Program-made: the position numbers and the translations under genes
The notes under the pieces: model-generated
Seen by the model: the letters and a program-made list of their open reading frames with translations, nothing else
What the model was told of the DNA's origin: nothing
Databases searched by the model: none
Source of the DNA: Alphaproteobacteria bacterium
GTDB lineage: Bacteria; Pseudomonadota; Alphaproteobacteria; UBA8366; JADFVY01
Reading direction: 5' to 3'
Assembly: GCA_029881615.1 (NCBI GenBank)
Contig: JAOUMF010000172.1
Location: 1-5,514 of the forward strand
DNA: 5,514 nt
Part shown: positions 4,457-5,514 of the stretch, piece by piece
Layout: each line of letters starts with the position of its first letter
Numbering within the stretch: the stretch's first letter is position 1

Positions 4457-5514
4457 TCATAATTCTCCTGCCGTCTTGCGCAATACATATTTTTGTACTT
4501 TGCCAGTCGATGTCTTTGGCAAACTTCCGAAAACAACAGTCTTCGGACATTTGTAATGGGCCATGTTTTCCCTGCAAAATGCGATGAGTTCGTCTTGGGT
4601 GGCCGTGGCATTACCTTTCAGGGTCACGAATGCACAGGGCGTTTCGCCCCATTTTTCGTCCGGCCGTGCCACCACGGCGGCTTCCAGCACGGCGGGGTGG
4701 CGGTACAGGACGCTTTCCACCTCGATCGTCGAGATATTCTCGCCTCCCGAGATGATGATGTCCTTGGCGCGGTCGCGCAGTTCGATATAGCCGTCGGGAT
4801 GCATGACCCCCAGATCGCCGCTGTGGAACCAGCCGCCCCGGAAGGCTTCGTTGGTCGCCGTCTGGTTCTTCAGATATCCCTTCATCACGATATTGCCGCG
4901 CAGGAACACCTCGCCCATGGTCTTGCCGTCGGCGGGCACCGGAACCAGCGTATCCGGGTCGGCGATCATCAAGCCTTCAAGCACGCTGTAACCAACGCCC
5001 TGACGCGATTTCAGCGCGGCCTGTTCCTCGATCGGCAGCAGACTCCATTCCCCGTGCCAGGCGCAGACGGTGGCCGGGCCATAGGTTTCGGTCAGGCCAT
5101 AGACATGGGTGATATGGAAACCCTGTTCCTCCATGCGCTGCAGCACGGCGGCCGGCGGCGGGGCCGCGGCGGTCATGACTTGCACCTTGTGGGGCAGGGC
5201 GGGACCTCGCTCGTCGTCGGTGGCGTTGATGACCATGTTCAATACGATAGGCGCACCGCAGAAATGGGTCACGCCGGCCTCGTGGATGGCGCCGTATATA
5301 TTGCCGGCGGTTACCTTGCGCAGGCAGACGCTGGTTCCGGCCACGGCCGCCAGCGTCCAGGGGAAGCACCAGCCGTTGCAGTGGAACATCGGCAGGGTCC
5401 ACAGATAGGTGGGGTGCGGCGGCAGGTTCCAGGTCAGGATATTGCCGAGGGCCAGAAGATAGGCCCCCCGATGGTGATAGACCACGCCCTTCGGATTGCC
5501 CGTGGTGCCCGAGG
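4457..5514 (-). CDS. AMP-forming acyl-CoA synthetase, 5' end cut by window edge
   Basis: An ANL-superfamily ligase that activates a carboxylic acid as acyl-AMP and transfers it to coenzyme A. The 351 visible residues begin in the ATP-binding loop SGTTGNPKGV (visible residues 1-10), so roughly the first third of a protein of about 540 residues is missing beyond the right edge. Next come PMFHCNGWCF (visible 41-50), the adenylate motif YGLTETYGP (138-146), GWFHSGDLG (227-235), the hinge region RDRAKDIIISGGENIS (about 246-261) and PKTSTGK with the catalytic lysine at visible 338. The HHRGAYL and FHCNGW signatures place it in the subfamily that includes medium/long-chain enzymes and DmdB-type methylmercaptopropionate-CoA ligases; the substrate cannot be decided here. 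The stop is TGA at 4459-4457. The ribosome binding site and start are outside the window. The likely terminator is at 4274-4305. Confidence 0.94.
   Translation of the reverse strand, partial: SGTTGNPKGVVYHHRGAYLLALGNILTWNLPPHPTYLWTLPMFHCNGWCFPWTLAAVAGTSVCLRKVTAGNIYGAIHEAGVTHFCGAPIVLNMVINATDDERGPALPHKVQVMTAAAPPPAAVLQRMEEQGFHITHVYGLTETYGPATVCAWHGEWSLLPIEEQAALKSRQGVGYSVLEGLMIADPDTLVPVPADGKTMGEVFLRGNIVMKGYLKNQTATNEAFRGGWFHSGDLGVMHPDGYIELRDRAKDIIISGGENISTIEVESVLYRHPAVLEAAVVARPDEKWGETPCAFVTLKGNATATQDELIAFCRENMAHYKCPKTVVFGSLPKTSTGKVQKYVLRKTAGEL

Overview
The window reads as an ordinary chromosomal segment of a GC-rich alphaproteobacterium, probably Rhodospirillales-like. The pointers are a three-subunit-type transhydrogenase alpha subunit that keeps the Rhodospirillum rubrum residue numbering, two small DUF465 proteins, a TIGR02444 protein, a DUF6522-type protein and a group III phosphofructokinase. 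No mobile element, CRISPR array, tRNA or rRNA was seen. The taxonomic placement is an inference from family content, not from a search.

Layout from left to right. Positions 1-919 (minus) hold the N-terminal 306 codons of the NAD(P)+ transhydrogenase alpha subunit (pntA), cut by the left edge, with a long upstream gap carrying a possible promoter. Two small minus-strand genes follow: a DUF6522-like protein (1196-1459), whose leader folds into two adjacent hairpins, and a DUF465/YdcH-like protein (1654-1863). The DUF465 gene is divergent from a plus-strand pair formed by 6-phosphofructokinase (1971-3047) and an overlapping TIGR02444 protein (3029-3613). A perfect 14-bp palindrome lies in the divergent intergenic region. 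A second, plus-strand DUF465 gene (3816-3983) follows, with a very strong ribosome binding site.

Positions 3984-4456 carry no convincing protein gene but contain much symmetry: several GC stems ending in a strong plus-strand intrinsic terminator (4144-4171), a minus-strand terminator-like hairpin (4274-4305), a 14-bp palindrome (4361-4374) and an AT-rich set of mutually exclusive inverted repeats next to the final gene. That gene (4457-5514, minus) is the C-terminal two thirds of an AMP-forming acyl-CoA synthetase, cut by the right edge.

Functionally the window gathers central-metabolism genes: NADPH/NADH balance and the proton gradient (transhydrogenase), glycolytic or PPi-linked phosphofructokinase, and acyl-CoA formation, plus four small proteins of unknown role. 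I see no clear new multi-gene system. The most interesting signals are regulatory: the symmetric palindrome at the pfk/DUF465 divergent promoter, a ribosome binding site inside a hairpin loop, and the structured convergent intergenic region that may encode small RNAs.
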